A DNA stretch of 64,000 bases from an uncultured Bacteroidales bacterium. Lineage in GTDB: Bacteria > Bacteroidota > Bacteroidia > Bacteroidales > CAIWKO01. This document shows positions 52,242 to 63,517 of the stretch, one piece after another. The stretch lies in the NCBI GenBank assembly GCA_903913285.1, contig CAIWKO010000018.1:1-64000 (forward strand), written 5' to 3'. Positions within the stretch are counted from its first letter, which is position 1. The number at the start of each line of letters is the position of its first letter. The notes under the pieces were generated by a model. That model was not told the DNA's origin, searched no databases, and saw nothing but the letters and a program-made list of their open reading frames with translations. A program made the translations under genes and the position numbers.

Positions 52242-54764
52242 ATGGACCAAAACCAACAGCCTTTTTGGAGCATTCCGGCCGGCGAATTGATGCATCGCTT
52301 TGATGCTACAGCCAACGGACTTACCACCGGCGAAGCAAAAAAACGATTGGGCACCTACGGCGCTAACCGCCTGAAACCCCAAAAACGTTCGGATGTGTTC
52401 ACCCATCTTATTGCGCAGTTTAAAAGTCCTATCATACTCATACTCATCTTTGCAACCATACTGTCGTTATTTCTGAAAAACTTTGTAGATGCATCCATCA
52501 TACTAAGCATAGTTATTATAAGCGGGCTACTGGGTTTTTGGCAGGAACACAGCGCATCGAACGCGGTTAAAAAACTGCTGGCCATAGTGCAGATAAAAAC
52601 CACGGTGATGCGCAACGGAAAGCAACAGGAAATTCCGGTTGAAGATATAGTGCCGGGCGACGTGGTGATTTTGAACGCAGGCGATATAGTGCCGGGCGAT
52701 TGCGTGATGCTGGAAGGGAAAGATGTGTTTGTTGACGAGGCCATGCTGACGGGCGAAACCTTTCCGGTTGAAAAAGATGTTACAGTTTTGCCTGCCGATA
52801 CGGCGCTGGCACAACGCACCAACGCCTTGTGGATGGGAACGCACATTGTTAGCGGAAACGCGAAAGCAATGCTTACGCTGACAGGCAAAGACACCGAGTT
52901 TGGAAAAGTGTCGGAACGCCTGAAACTTAAACCTCCTGAAACCGATTTTGAACGCGGCATACGAAGATTCGGATACTTTTTGGGCGAAGTTACCCTGGGT
53001 TTGGTAGTTATAATATTTGCCATCAATTGTTTTTTGCACAGGCCGGTGCTTGAATCTTTTCTGTTTTCGCTGGCGCTTGCCGTGGGGTTGACTCCGCAAC
53101 TATTGCCTGCCATTATCAGCATCAACCTGTCGCACGGCGCCAAAAAAATGGCACAGAAAAAGGTTATTGTCAAGAGGCTTGCTTCTATCGAGAATTTCGG
53201 GAGCATGAATATCATTTGTTCCGATAAAACCGGCACACTTACAGAAGGAACCGTGAAGCTCAATTCGGCTGTTGATGTGAATGCCGCTGCCTGCGAAAAG
53301 GTGTTGCTTTATGCCTATTTGAATGCTTTTTTCGAAACCGGGTTCACCAATCCGATAGACGAAGCCATTTTGAATTACCGTAAATTCGATGTGTCAGGAT
53401 ATACCAAACAGGATGAAATTCCGTACGACTTTTTGCGGAAACGATTGAGCATTGCTTTCGTGAATGGCGATAAACATACCATCGTTACCAAAGGCGCATT
53501 GGCCAATATACTGGAAGCATGTTCAACGGCCGAAATCAGTGAAGGCAAAACGGTTGATATTGCCACGATGAAAGATGAGATACAAAAACACTTTGAAGAA
53601 TTCAGCAACAACGGCTTTCGCACCCTAGGTATAGCCTGTAAAAACTTATCGGCCAAAACGCCCATCAGCAAAAGCGATGAAAAAGATATGACCTTTTTGG
53701 GCTTTCTGACACTTTTTGATCCGCCTAAAGCGAATATTGCCGACACGATAAACACACTGAAAAAGATGGGGGTGTCGCTCAAGGTCATCACGGGCGATAA
53801 TCATCTGGTGGCTGCCAGCATCAGCAAAAAGATGGGGTTGTCGGGGAATAAGATATTAACCGGTTCGGACCTCCGGAAGATGAGCGACGGTGCTTTGCTA
53901 CGGAGTGTGGGCTCGATAGATGTTTTTGCCGAAATAGAACCCAATCAGAAAGAACGCATCATCATTGCCATGCGCAAGGCAGGCAATGTGGTGGGATATA
54001 TGGGCGACGGAATTAACGATGCTTCGGCACTTCACGCTGCCGATGTGGGCATTTCGGTTGATACGGCTGCCGATGTTGCCAAAGATGCCGCCGACATTGT
54101 TCTGCTTGAAAAAGATCTGGGTGTTTTGGTTGAAGGTGTGAGGGAAGGACGAAGAACCTTTGCGAACACGCTGAAATATGTTTTTATGGCCACAAGCGCT
54201 AACTTTGGCAATATGTTCAGCATGGCCGGGTTGTCGCTTTTTATTCCGTTCCTGCCCTTGCTGCCGAAGCAGATACTGCTCACCAACCTGCTCACCGACT
54301 TCCCCGAAATGGCCATAGCCACCGACAACGTTGATGACCAAATGATAAGCTATCCGCGCCGGTGGGATATAAAAGCCATACGCAAGTTTATGGTTACCTT
54401 CGGTTTGGTGAGTTCGGTGTTCGATTATATGACCTTCGGGGTGTTGTTGCTTATCGTTCGAGCCAACGAGGCTCAGTTTCGAACCGGCTGGTTTCTGGAA
54501 TCGGTTATCTCCGCGTCGATCATCGTGCTTGTTATCAGAAGCCGAAAACCTTTTTTCAAAAGCAAACCGGGAAAATATCTGCTGATAGCAACCTTGTCGA
54601 TAGCAGTTGTGACCTTAATTTTGCCCTTTACGCCCATTGGAACCGTGTTTGGGTTCAGCCCGCTCAGTTTCACAACCTATTTATGGTTATTGCTGATTGT
54701 TGTTATTTACATCATTGCGGCCGAATTCACCAAAAGGATATTTTATAAAAGGGTTAAGTTTTAG
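52242..54764 (+). CDS. mgtA: Magnesium-translocating P-type ATPase
   Basis: This 840-aa type IIIB P-type ATPase imports Mg2+ across the inner membrane. The N-terminal cation-ATPase domain starts near 20. Membrane helices lie at about 60-105, 240-290 and 640-830. The actuator motif is TGE (MLTGETFPVEK), the phosphorylation site is Asp328 in CSDKTGTLTEG, and the hinge is MGDGINDASAL. The selectivity is read from overall similarity to MgtA/MgtB, so closely related transporters remain possible. GC content is visibly higher than in flanking genes. No leader riboswitch was recognised in the 220 bp upstream. Confidence 0.93.
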   Translation: MDQNQQPFWSIPAGELMHRFDATANGLTTGEAKKRLGTYGANRLKPQKRSDVFTHLIAQFKSPIILILIFATILSLFLKNFVDASIILSIVIISGLLGFWQEHSASNAVKKLLAIVQIKTTVMRNGKQQEIPVEDIVPGDVVILNAGDIVPGDCVMLEGKDVFVDEAMLTGETFPVEKDVTVLPADTALAQRTNALWMGTHIVSGNAKAMLTLTGKDTEFGKVSERLKLKPPETDFERGIRRFGYFLGEVTLGLVVIIFAINCFLHRPVLESFLFSLALAVGLTPQLLPAIISINLSHGAKKMAQKKVIVKRLASIENFGSMNIICSDKTGTLTEGTVKLNSAVDVNAAACEKVLLYAYLNAFFETGFTNPIDEAILNYRKFDVSGYTKQDEIPYDFLRKRLSIAFVNGDKHTIVTKGALANILEACSTAEISEGKTVDIATMKDEIQKHFEEFSNNGFRTLGIACKNLSAKTPISKSDEKDMTFLGFLTLFDPPKANIADTINTLKKMGVSLKVITGDNHLVAASISKKMGLSGNKILTGSDLRKMSDGALLRSVGSIDVFAEIEPNQKERIIIAMRKAGNVVGYMGDGINDASALHAADVGISVDTAADVAKDAADIVLLEKDLGVLVEGVREGRRTFANTLKYVFMATSANFGNMFSMAGLSLFIPFLPLLPKQILLTNLLTDFPEMAIATDNVDDQMISYPRRWDIKAIRKFMVTFGLVSSVFDYMTFGVLLLIVRANEAQFRTGWFLESVISASIIVLVIRSRKPFFKSKPGKYLLIATLSIAVVTLILPFTPIGTVFGFSPLSFTTYLWLLLIVVIYIIAAEFTKRIFYKRVKF

Positions 54765-54868
54765 TGCAGAGTGTGAATAAAATCAGATGAAGGATTGCTC
54801 GTTAAACTACAGAATGAGCATCTTCTTTTAGATGTTTGCCGGAAGAGGTAAGAAATAAACTGAATAAA

Positions 54869-55273
54869 TCAGAAATACTTTTCAATAATATTACTGACGA
54901 TAGACTTAGAAAGCGGTTTGGTGATAAAGCCCGAAACAAAACTCCACGAACGCACCCGTTTTAAATCTGCCGGATCGTCGGAAGAGGTGAGCATAACGAT
55001 AAGGCAACTGCTTTGTATTTTTTTATCCAGCAGATCGAACTCTTTCAAAAAATCCCAACCATTCATGCCCGGCATATTAATGTCCAGAAAGATCAGGTCG
55101 GGTTGCAAATTACTGCCTTCGTTGATCGATCTCAAATAGTCAAGGGCCTCTTTCCCGGATGGTTTTGAAGTAACCACAATTGACGGGTCGTACTTTTTGA
55201 TCTCTCTTTCATGATAAAAATTATCATCAGGGTTGTCATCAACCAGCATAACGCAATTTATTTTTTCAGCCAT
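54869..55273 (-). CDS. Stand-alone response-regulator receiver protein (CheY-like)
   Basis: This is a 134-aa single receiver domain without an output domain. The acidic pair D12-D13 (MLVDDNPDD), the phospho-acceptor Asp in LIFLDINMPGMNGW (D63), the Thr/Ser of MLTSSDD and the switch Lys in FITKPLS are all present. Its partner kinase is not adjacent. An orphan sensor kinase exists at 22970 but no link is shown. A -7 element lies at 55318-55325. Confidence 0.88.
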   Translation of the reverse strand: MAEKINCVMLVDDNPDDNFYHEREIKKYDPSIVVTSKPSGKEALDYLRSINEGSNLQPDLIFLDINMPGMNGWDFLKEFDLLDKKIQSSCLIVMLTSSDDPADLKRVRSWSFVSGFITKPLSKSIVSNIIEKYF

Positions 55274-55317
55274 ATTGCTAAATTTTGAATTCTAAAACAA
55301 AAAATTGTTTCAATTTC

Positions 55318-55325
55318 CAAAGATA
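55318..55325 (-). promoter_or_regulatory. Bacteroidetes -7 promoter element of the receiver protein
   Basis: The minus strand reads TATCTTTG, 44 bases before the ATG at 55273. Confidence 0.5.
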
Positions 55326-55373
55326 CATAATTAATGTGAAATAACAATTTCTATTAAACTAAAAAACTTTTTG

Positions 55374-56300
55374 TTAATTTTTTGATCTGATAAAATCAAT
55401 ATTACGCTTTAATATAATATGCTTAATTTTTAATACAGCAGTATCACTGAATAGCTTACCGAATTTTTCTTCAGTAATATTTTCCCAATCTTCTTTGGTC
55501 ATTTCGAGCAATTCGGCGGAAGGCATAAAATCATTTTCTTTTGTTTCTTCCAACTTTGCATTCCATGGACAAACTGTCTGACAGATATCACAACCGTAGA
55601 TGTAGTTTTCAAGTTTGCCTTTGTATTCTTGTGGGATATCCTTTCTTGGGTCCATGGTAAGGTTCGAGATGCATCTGCGAACATCAATTTCAAGAGGATT
55701 CAGCGCATTTGTGGGACAGGCATCTATACATTTGGTGCAGGTTCCGCAATGTTCGGGATTAACATCATCGTACTCCAGTTCAATATCGGTGATAATAGTA
55801 CCGATGAAATGGAATGAGCCGGTGTTTTGATTGAGAAGCAAGGTGTTCTTCCCGATCCATCCCAAACCCGCACGTTTGGCCCAGGCTTTTTCGAATATGG
55901 GAGATGAATCGACAAAGAACATACAATTCTTGCCGGAAGTGTTTTCCAGAATAAAGTCTTTTATCAGGCTTAGTTTTGCGGTTAAAACTTTATGATAATC
56001 TTTTCCATAAGCATAGCGGGAAACTTTATAGAACTGAGATTCGGGCAAAGTTTGCGGCGTATAATAATTCAATGTTGCGCTGATCACCGATCTGGCTTCA
56101 GGCATTAATTTCAATGGATTTGCACGGGTTTCGGGGCTTCGTTCCAGATAGGCTTTTTCGGCATGAAACCCTTGAGAGAGCCAATTATTGAAATACTCCA
56201 GATCTTCTGTCAATTCTTCTGCTTTGGCAAATCCGCATTGTGAGAAGCCCAGTTCTGTCATCTTTGCTTTCAATTGTCCGGAAAAAAGTCTGGTATCCAT
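55374..56300 (-). CDS. queG: Epoxyqueuosine reductase
   Basis: QueG reduces epoxyqueuosine to queuosine in tRNA, the last step of Q biosynthesis, using a cobalamin and two [4Fe-4S] clusters. It is 308 aa. The C-terminal clusters are CGTCTKCIDACP and CDICQTVCP, and the N-terminal part shows AEKAYLERSPETRANP. It lies 8 bp downstream of ruvB, with which it shares a transcript. The HEAT-like C-terminal extension of the E. coli enzyme is absent. Confidence 0.94.
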   Translation of the reverse strand: MDTRLFSGQLKAKMTELGFSQCGFAKAEELTEDLEYFNNWLSQGFHAEKAYLERSPETRANPLKLMPEARSVISATLNYYTPQTLPESQFYKVSRYAYGKDYHKVLTAKLSLIKDFILENTSGKNCMFFVDSSPIFEKAWAKRAGLGWIGKNTLLLNQNTGSFHFIGTIITDIELEYDDVNPEHCGTCTKCIDACPTNALNPLEIDVRRCISNLTMDPRKDIPQEYKGKLENYIYGCDICQTVCPWNAKLEETKENDFMPSAELLEMTKEDWENITEEKFGKLFSDTAVLKIKHIILKRNIDFIRSKN

Positions 56301-56308
56301 ATAAAAGA

Positions 56309-57334
56309 CTAAAAAAGTGTGTTCTGCGCCGCGGGGCTAATTCGTCCAATATGCCTGTATGCTTTTTCGGTGGCTTCGCGTCCGCGCGGAGTTCGCATCA
56401 AATACCCTTCCATGATCAGAAAAGGTTCGTATACCTCTTCAATAGTTCCTGCGTCTTCGCTCACGGCCGTGGCAATAGTTGTTAAACCCACGGGGCCTCC
56501 TTTGAATTTATCGATAATGGTTACGAGTATTTTCATATCCATTTCGTCCAAACCATTCTTATCAACGTTCAATGCTGCCAAAGCAAAGTTTGTGATCTCG
56601 AGGTCAATAACCCCCGAACCTTTGATTTGTGCGAAATCGCGTACCCTGCGCAGCAATAGATTTGCAATACGGGGGGTTCCACGGCTACGGCGGGCAATTT
56701 CGAAGGCAGCATCCTTCTCGATTTCGATCTCAATAATACGTGCCGAACGTTCGATAATAGTTTGCAAAATGTCTGAGTCGTAATATGATAAGCGGGTATT
56801 GATGCCAAAACGCGAGCGCAAGGGTGCCGTGAGTAAACCCGAGCGGGTTGTAGCACCTACCAGAGTGAACGGGTTAATGGTAATCTGAATACTTCGTGCA
56901 TTCGGCCCGCTTTCGATCATGATATCGATCTTGAAATCTTCCATGGCCGAATAAAGATATTCTTCAATAATGGGCGAAAGACGATGAATCTCATCGATGA
57001 ACAATACATCGTTAGGTTCCAGATTGGTTAGCAAGCCAGCCAGATCGCCCGGTTTATCGAGAACAGGACCAGAAGTGACTTTAATACCCACACCCAATTC
57101 GTTTGCAATAATATAGCTTAAGGTGGTTTTACCCAAACCGGGAGGTCCATGAAGCAGAACGTGGTCGAGAGATTCGCCTCGAAGTTTGGCTGCTTCAACA
57201 AAAATTTTCAGGTTTTCAACTACTTTACCTTGTCCCGAAAATGAATAAAAGGCATTAGGCCGAAGAAATTGTTCGAACTCCTTCTCTACTGGAGATAAGT
57301 TATTCTTGTCGGGAGCGGGTAAATTATCGGCCAT
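56309..57334 (-). CDS. ruvB: Holliday-junction branch-migration ATPase RuvB
   Basis: RuvB is the hexameric motor of the RuvABC resolvasome in recombinational repair. It is 341 aa from ATG 57334 ([12 protein letters not shown]). Walker A is GPPGLGKTT near 71-79, Walker B is LFIDEIHRL and sensor 1 is GATTRSG. A C-terminal winged-helix domain includes [18 protein letters not shown] frame to GTG 57400 starts upstream of the -7 motif TAATTTTG (57349-57356), so the ATG is preferred. If that promoter is used, the mRNA has a leader of only about eight bases. Confidence 0.96.
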   Translation of the reverse strand: MADNLPAPDKNNLSPVEKEFEQFLRPNAFYSFSGQGKVVENLKIFVEAAKLRGESLDHVLLHGPPGLGKTTLSYIIANELGVGIKVTSGPVLDKPGDLAGLLTNLEPNDVLFIDEIHRLSPIIEEYLYSAMEDFKIDIMIESGPNARSIQITINPFTLVGATTRSGLLTAPLRSRFGINTRLSYYDSDILQTIIERSARIIEIEIEKDAAFEIARRSRGTPRIANLLLRRVRDFAQIKGSGVIDLEITNFALAALNVDKNGLDEMDMKILVTIIDKFKGGPVGLTTIATAVSEDAGTIEEVYEPFLIMEGYLMRTPRGREATEKAYRHIGRISPAAQNTLF

Positions 57335-57348
57335 TTTGTTTTTGCAAA

Positions 57349-57356
57349 CAAAATTA
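57349..57356 (-). promoter_or_regulatory. Bacteroidetes -7 promoter element of ruvB-queG
   Basis: The minus strand reads TAATTTTG, 14 bases before the ruvB ATG at 57334. Confidence 0.55.
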
Positions 57357-57568
57357 GCAAATTCTAAAACAATTGCCGGTTTATTTCGTACAAAATCCAC
57401 AACAACACTTGAATTTTCGTAAAAAATTTTTCTGTTTGTTTTCCTTTGTTTTCCATCGATTACTAATCATTTCGGTATTTGCAGGCGCCAAAAAAATCTT
57501 TTTTGATATACCTATTTGACAAAACTTATTTACTTTAGCAAAATAATTATCGATAAATTTCCCAAATT

Positions 57569-58414
57569 ATGAGACAAATTGTAGTAGCAATTGATTTTTC
57601 AAAAAACTCTGTTCAGGCATTAGAATATGCTATAAATATTGCCAATATCGTTGGAGCACACATTATGATGGTATGGGTTGATAAACCAGATAATGAAGAT
57701 TCTATATATAATAATTCCGATCACGAACATCGTCAGGAAGCAAAAACCCGTTTGGAAGAATATGTGAAAGAATATTCAAAGAAGCTAAAGCACGGCACTT
57801 TATCTTATAAACTCCGTAAGGGCAAAGTTTATAAAGAAGTAGCAAATCAGGCAAAATATAACGATGCCTATTTGATAGTTGCTGGCTCGCATGGTGTTTC
57901 AGGATTTGAATCATTTATGATTGGTAGTAATGCCAGCAAAATTGTTACCTATTCTCCGTGTCCTGTTATCACTCTTCGTGAAACTTATGAAGTGAAGAAA
58001 ACCATTAAAAAGGTTATTTTACCACTTGATAATTCAGCATCTACCCGTCAAAAAGTTCCTTTTGCTATGGAATTTGCAAAATGTTTCTGTTCGGAAATTC
58101 ATGTGCTGGAATTACAATCCACTACGTTAAAATCAATTCGAGGTAAAGTAAGCAGTTACACAGCACAGGTTACAAAATTCTTAACCGATAACAACGTGAA
58201 ACATGTTGTAAAATCGGTTGATGCATCAAATATTACCACTGCTACGATAAAATACGCTGAATCGGAAAAAGCCGACCTCATTATTATTATGACCGAACAA
58301 GAACAGGAAACTTCTAACATCTGGCTCGGACCTTATGCAATGCAGATGGTTAATAATTCACCTATTCCGGTAATGAGTATCCACCCCAAAGAAATTGACA
58401 CACTGGCCAGATAG
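57569..58414 (+). CDS. Universal stress protein, tandem UspA domains
   Basis: This is a 281-aa protein with two Usp folds (about 1-140 and 145-281). The first ends with the near-canonical ATP loop GSHGVSGFESFMIGSNASKI (about 108-127), a G-x2-G-x9-G-S-type signature. The second lacks it. It is a paralogue of the 31933 protein, but more typical in the first domain. A six-base gap separates it from the SPOR gene, so they are probably co-transcribed. A near-match -7 element (TACTTTAG, 57531-57538) is present. Confidence 0.9.
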   Translation: MRQIVVAIDFSKNSVQALEYAINIANIVGAHIMMVWVDKPDNEDSIYNNSDHEHRQEAKTRLEEYVKEYSKKLKHGTLSYKLRKGKVYKEVANQAKYNDAYLIVAGSHGVSGFESFMIGSNASKIVTYSPCPVITLRETYEVKKTIKKVILPLDNSASTRQKVPFAMEFAKCFCSEIHVLELQSTTLKSIRGKVSSYTAQVTKFLTDNNVKHVVKSVDASNITTATIKYAESEKADLIIIMTEQEQETSNIWLGPYAMQMVNNSPIPVMSIHPKEIDTLAR

Positions 58415-58420
58415 TTCCTT

Positions 58421-58819
58421 ATGAAAAGAACGGCATTTATTTTTTGTTTTCTTTTGGCGCTAATAAGCGTGGCTAAAGCGCAAAAAGGTAATGTTGTTAT
58501 CATTGAAGACCCAAAGATCACTTCTCTTGTTGAAACACATAAGTATTTCAATTCGAAACAAAAGATCATCGGTTGGCGCATTCAGATATTCTTCGACTCG
58601 GGAAATAATTCAAAAAGTCATGCTTATAGCAAAAAGGGTACATTTATGTCAATGTATCCCGATATGAGTGTCTACCTAATGTTTCAATCGCCCTATTATA
58701 AAGTACGTGTTGGAGATTTCAGAACAAGAATTGATGCAGAAGGATTTAAACAGAAGCTTTTGGGTGCCTTTCCAGATGCCTTTGTAGTAAGAGACGAAAT
58801 AAATTTCCCCGGATTCTGA
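58421..58819 (+). CDS. Exported SPOR-domain protein
   Basis: The gene encodes 132 aa with a signal peptide ending near residue 20 (SVAKAQ). The rest is mostly a SPOR-type domain (about 50-125), with WRIQIFFDSGNNSK and YYKVRVGDFRTRIDAEGFKQ, the typical beta-alpha repeats. SPOR domains bind denuded peptidoglycan at division sites. The protein is small and single-domain, so it may be a peptidoglycan-binding adaptor. It is the likely second gene of a two-gene operon with usp. Confidence 0.85.
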   Translation: MKRTAFIFCFLLALISVAKAQKGNVVIIEDPKITSLVETHKYFNSKQKIIGWRIQIFFDSGNNSKSHAYSKKGTFMSMYPDMSVYLMFQSPYYKVRVGDFRTRIDAEGFKQKLLGAFPDAFVVRDEINFPGF

Positions 58820-58827
58820 GTTTGCAA

Positions 58828-59904
58828 TTAATTTCTGTTAATTGCATTCAGATCAGTGAATGCAATTTTTAATCTTTCTACCAGAGTTTTTTCACCATCG
58901 CGCAACCATGCACGCGGGTCGTAATATTTCTTATTAGGTTTTTCTTCGCCTTCAGGATTGCCTAACTGACCTTGCAAATAAGCTTCATTCTTCTTATAGA
59001 ATTTTAAAACGCCTTCCCAATAAGCCCATTGTGTATCGGTATCAATGTTCATTTTCACAACCCCATACGAAATAGCTTCCTTTATTTTTTCAGGTTCAGA
59101 GCCAGAGCCACCATGGAAAACAAAATGAACGGGGTTTTCAACTGTATTATACTTGTCCTGAATGTATTTCTGCGAGTTCTTCAAAATAACGGGTTCCAGT
59201 TTAACGTTACCGGGTTTATAAACCCCGTGCACATTTCCAAAGGAAGCGGCTATCGTGAAGCGATTGCTGATCTTATTCAGCTCTTCGTATGCATAAGCAA
59301 CATCCTGCGGTTGGGTATACAATCTCGAACTGTGGATATCGCTATGATCAACCCCGTCTTCTTCGCCTCCTGTAATTCCCAGTTCAATTTCAAGTGTCAT
59401 ATCTATTTTGCTCATGCGTTCCAGATATTGTTTGCAGGTAGCTACATTCTGTTCCAACGATTCTTCTGAAAGGTCGAGCATGTGAGAACTTAACAAAGGT
59501 TTCCCGTTTTGTTTGTAGAACTTTTCGCCTGCATCCAGCAATCCGTCAATCCAGGGTAAGAGTTTCCGAGCAGCATGGTCGGTATGAATGATGACAGGTA
59601 CTCCATAATATTCAGCCATCTGGTGAATATGCATCGCTCCGGAAATAGTTCCAGCAATCGCTGCTTTTTCAGCTGTATTATCAAGTGATTTTCCTCCGTA
59701 GAACAACCCGCCTCCGTTGGAGAACTGAATAATCACGGGAGAATTTACCACTTTTGCTGCTTCCATCACCCCATTAACTGAGTTAGTACCAACCACATTT
59801 ACAGCAGGTATGGCAAAATGATACTGTTTTGCTACATCGAAAACATACTGCAGGTTGTCGCCGGTGACCACACCGGGACCAATTTTGTTTAGAATATCAC
59901 CCAT
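58828..59904 (-). CDS. fbaA: Class II fructose-bisphosphate aldolase
   Basis: This zinc enzyme splits fructose 1,6-bisphosphate into DHAP and glyceraldehyde 3-phosphate, and runs in reverse in gluconeogenesis. At 358 aa it fits the class II type A. Zinc and catalytic residues are in IHTDHAARKL (D-H), ELGITGGEEDGV and FHGGSGS, and NIDTDTQWAYW is the phosphate region. It starts 12 bases downstream of atpC, so it probably rides on the atpD-atpC transcript. The cofactor reading is family knowledge. Confidence 0.95.
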   Translation of the reverse strand: MGDILNKIGPGVVTGDNLQYVFDVAKQYHFAIPAVNVVGTNSVNGVMEAAKVVNSPVIIQFSNGGGLFYGGKSLDNTAEKAAIAGTISGAMHIHQMAEYYGVPVIIHTDHAARKLLPWIDGLLDAGEKFYKQNGKPLLSSHMLDLSEESLEQNVATCKQYLERMSKIDMTLEIELGITGGEEDGVDHSDIHSSRLYTQPQDVAYAYEELNKISNRFTIAASFGNVHGVYKPGNVKLEPVILKNSQKYIQDKYNTVENPVHFVFHGGSGSEPEKIKEAISYGVVKMNIDTDTQWAYWEGVLKFYKKNEAYLQGQLGNPEGEEKPNKKYYDPRAWLRDGEKTLVERLKIAFTDLNAINRN

Positions 59905-59916
59905 AATCTTTTAAAT

Positions 59917-60153
59917 TTATTCAGCTAAAACAATGATCTTATTTTTTTGCATTTCAACTACACCACCGTTTATTTCATAAAATGTAGTTTGATTTTGTTG
60001 GTCTACAAGTCGTATGGAGCCCTTTTTCAGAACGGCCACTATAGGAGCGTGATTTTTCAATACTTCGAATGAACCGTCCTTTCCGGGGAATTTCGCTCTG
60101 CGAACGTCTCCCGAAAAAATGGTGGCTTCAGGTGAAATTATTTCAATGAGCAT
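59917..60153 (-). CDS. atpC: ATP synthase F1 epsilon subunit
   Basis: This is a 78-aa epsilon subunit made of the N-terminal beta-sandwich only (FSGDVRRAKFPGKDGSFEVL). The inhibitory C-terminal helical hairpin of E. coli epsilon (about 138 aa) is missing. I regard this short form as usual in Bacteroidetes, and it implies that ATP hydrolysis is not controlled by that arm. It lies 21 bp downstream of atpD. The other F1Fo genes are not in the window. Confidence 0.93.
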   Translation of the reverse strand: MLIEIISPEATIFSGDVRRAKFPGKDGSFEVLKNHAPIVAVLKKGSIRLVDQQNQTTFYEINGGVVEMQKNKIIVLAE

Positions 60154-60174
60154 AATTATTATTTTTATAGAATA

Positions 60175-61698
<1,524 letters not shown>

Positions 61699-61752
61699 TT
61701 AAAACGAGTTAATTTATTCAAGTAGTAAATTTATTTTACTTTACTTTACCAA

Positions 61753-61760
61753 CAAAAATA
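61753..61760 (-). promoter_or_regulatory. Bacteroidetes -7 promoter element of atpD
   Basis: The minus strand reads TATTTTTG, 72 bases before the ATG at 61680. It is back to back with the ribF element. Confidence 0.55.
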
Positions 61761-61804
61761 CGTCTTTTTGAAAATAAAAAGGGGTTTCCGTTAAAAATAT
61801 CTTT

Positions 61805-61812
61805 TATTTTTG
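61805..61812 (+). promoter_or_regulatory. Bacteroidetes -7 promoter element of ribF
   Basis: TATTTTTG matches TAnnTTTG, 25 bases before the TTG start at 61838. Confidence 0.6.
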
Positions 61813-61837
61813 CAAAAACTTTATAAATCTCTGAATA

Positions 61838-62767
61838 TTGAAGGTTTTACGAAATAGTAACGAAATTCCAGCGGATATCAGGTCTGTTGTGTCAACAGGG
61901 ACTTTCGACGGAGTTCATAAAGGACATCAGGCCATTATTAAAAAAATGATAACAATTGCAAAACAACACCAATTGCAGTCGGTTATTGTTACATTTGAGC
62001 CACATCCACGGGTTGCTTTAGGTAAAGATGATAATAAACTAAAATTGCTGACAACACTGGATGAGAAACTTTCGATCTTTGAAAGATCGGGTATCGATTA
62101 TGTTTTTGTGATTGATTTTACACCAGAATTTGCTGCAACACCTTATGAATCGTATGTGAAGGATTTTTTGGTTGGTCAACTTAAAGCAAAATTTATTGTG
62201 TTGGGGTTCAATCATCATTTTGGAAATAAACGTTCGGGAAACCATGATACACTTATAAAAATGGGTGCCGAATATGGCTACCAAGTTGAAGAAGTAAATG
62301 AACAAACTGAAAAAGGTGTGGCTTCCAGTTCAACAAAAATAAGGGCACTATTGGATAATCATTTCGTTGAAGAAGCTAATTCGTTGCTCTCATATCACTA
62401 CTCCATTTCAGGAGAAGTGGTAGAAGGCAAAAAAATAGGTAATACTATAGGTTTTCCAACTGCAAACGTAAAAATAGGTGACTGCCTGAAACAAATACCT
62501 GCCAATGGAGTGTATGCGGTGAATGTGGAGGTTGAGAACAGACTTTATAAAGGCATGTGCAATATCGGGCTTAATCCAACATTCGAAAACAGAAGCCTGA
62601 GCATCGAGGTGAATATTTTTGATTTCGAACGGAATATCTACGGAAAGTACATTAAAATAACTTTTGAGAGTTTTATACGTGATGAAATAAAATTTAAAAG
62701 CGTGGATGAACTTGTTCTACAATTGAATCGCGATAAACAAACCGTTTTAAAAAAACTTCATGAATAA
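61838..62767 (+). CDS. ribF: Bifunctional riboflavin kinase / FAD synthetase
   Basis: RibF makes FMN from riboflavin and then FAD. It is 309 aa. The N-terminal adenylyltransferase has STGTFDGVHKGHQ (19-31) and the C-terminal flavokinase has GFPTANV and the GVYAVNVEV strand. The start is TTG at 61838, which gives the usual MKVLRN-type N-terminus; no ATG is suitably placed. It overlaps the next gene by eight bases. Confidence 0.95.
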   Translation: MKVLRNSNEIPADIRSVVSTGTFDGVHKGHQAIIKKMITIAKQHQLQSVIVTFEPHPRVALGKDDNKLKLLTTLDEKLSIFERSGIDYVFVIDFTPEFAATPYESYVKDFLVGQLKAKFIVLGFNHHFGNKRSGNHDTLIKMGAEYGYQVEEVNEQTEKGVASSSTKIRALLDNHFVEEANSLLSYHYSISGEVVEGKKIGNTIGFPTANVKIGDCLKQIPANGVYAVNVEVENRLYKGMCNIGLNPTFENRSLSIEVNIFDFERNIYGKYIKITFESFIRDEIKFKSVDELVLQLNRDKQTVLKKLHE

Positions 62768-63515
62768 ATTGGCCCGATCACTTAAAATCCTGTTCGTTTT
62801 CCTGATATGTTCGTTGGCAACCGAAGTTGGTTTCGGGCAGAATGCCGACTCGTTGCAGTTGCAAAAAGAAAAGGTATTCACTTCACTCGAAACGGCTTTG
62901 CAAACGCCCGATAATGTATACAGGCTGAACCTTGAGAAGCAGCATCTGAAAACTATTCCCGATGAAATCTTCAAATTCAAAAACCTGCAGGAACTGAACC
63001 TCTCGAAAAATAATATTTCACAGATCCCAGATAGAATAAGTGAACTTACTCAATTAAAAATATTAAATCTGTCGCACAACAAGCTTACGGAAATTCCTCC
63101 TGACATTGGCGATCTGGATAATATGTACATCCTGAACCTATCGCACAACAAGATCTATACTTTGCCACCACAACTTGGCTTGTTAGTTAAACTCAGCAGC
63201 CTCGACATTTCGGTGAACAGACTCAAAATGTTGCCTCCAACCATTGGTAATCTGGTTTTACTTAGATCTTTCATCGCCAACAAAAATGAGATCACCGAAC
63301 TACCTGCCGAGATCGGAAACCTGCAAAAACTAAATTATATGGACCTTTGGGGAAACAGTATCACTGTGTTTCCTATAGAGATCGGCAAACTCAGCAAGAA
63401 CCTGAATGTTTTAGACATGAGAGTCATCGCCATTAATTTTGAGAAACAAAAACGTATGCAGGATTTGTTGCCGGATACGGATATCATTTTTTCGAAAAGC
63501 TGTAATTGTCAATAA
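62760..63515 (+). CDS. Exported leucine-rich-repeat protein
   Basis: This is a 251-aa protein with a signal peptide ending near residue 26 (VGFGQN). About seven LRR units of 23 aa follow, of the type LKILNLSHNKLTEIPPDIG, ending in a Cys-containing tail (KSCNCQ). LRR solenoids bind proteins, and here it would be periplasmic or surface-exposed. It overlaps ribF by eight bases, so it is translationally coupled, but no functional link to flavin synthesis is known. Confidence 0.85.
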   Translation: MNKLARSLKILFVFLICSLATEVGFGQNADSLQLQKEKVFTSLETALQTPDNVYRLNLEKQHLKTIPDEIFKFKNLQELNLSKNNISQIPDRISELTQLKILNLSHNKLTEIPPDIGDLDNMYILNLSHNKIYTLPPQLGLLVKLSSLDISVNRLKMLPPTIGNLVLLRSFIANKNEITELPAEIGNLQKLNYMDLWGNSITVFPIEIGKLSKNLNVLDMRVIAINFEKQKRMQDLLPDTDIIFSKSCNCQ

Positions 63516-63517
63516 TT

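Noticed and set aside
58195-58206. ACGTGAAACA half of a parS site in the usp gene
   Set aside because: Only the right half matches, the left half does not, and it lies in coding sequence.
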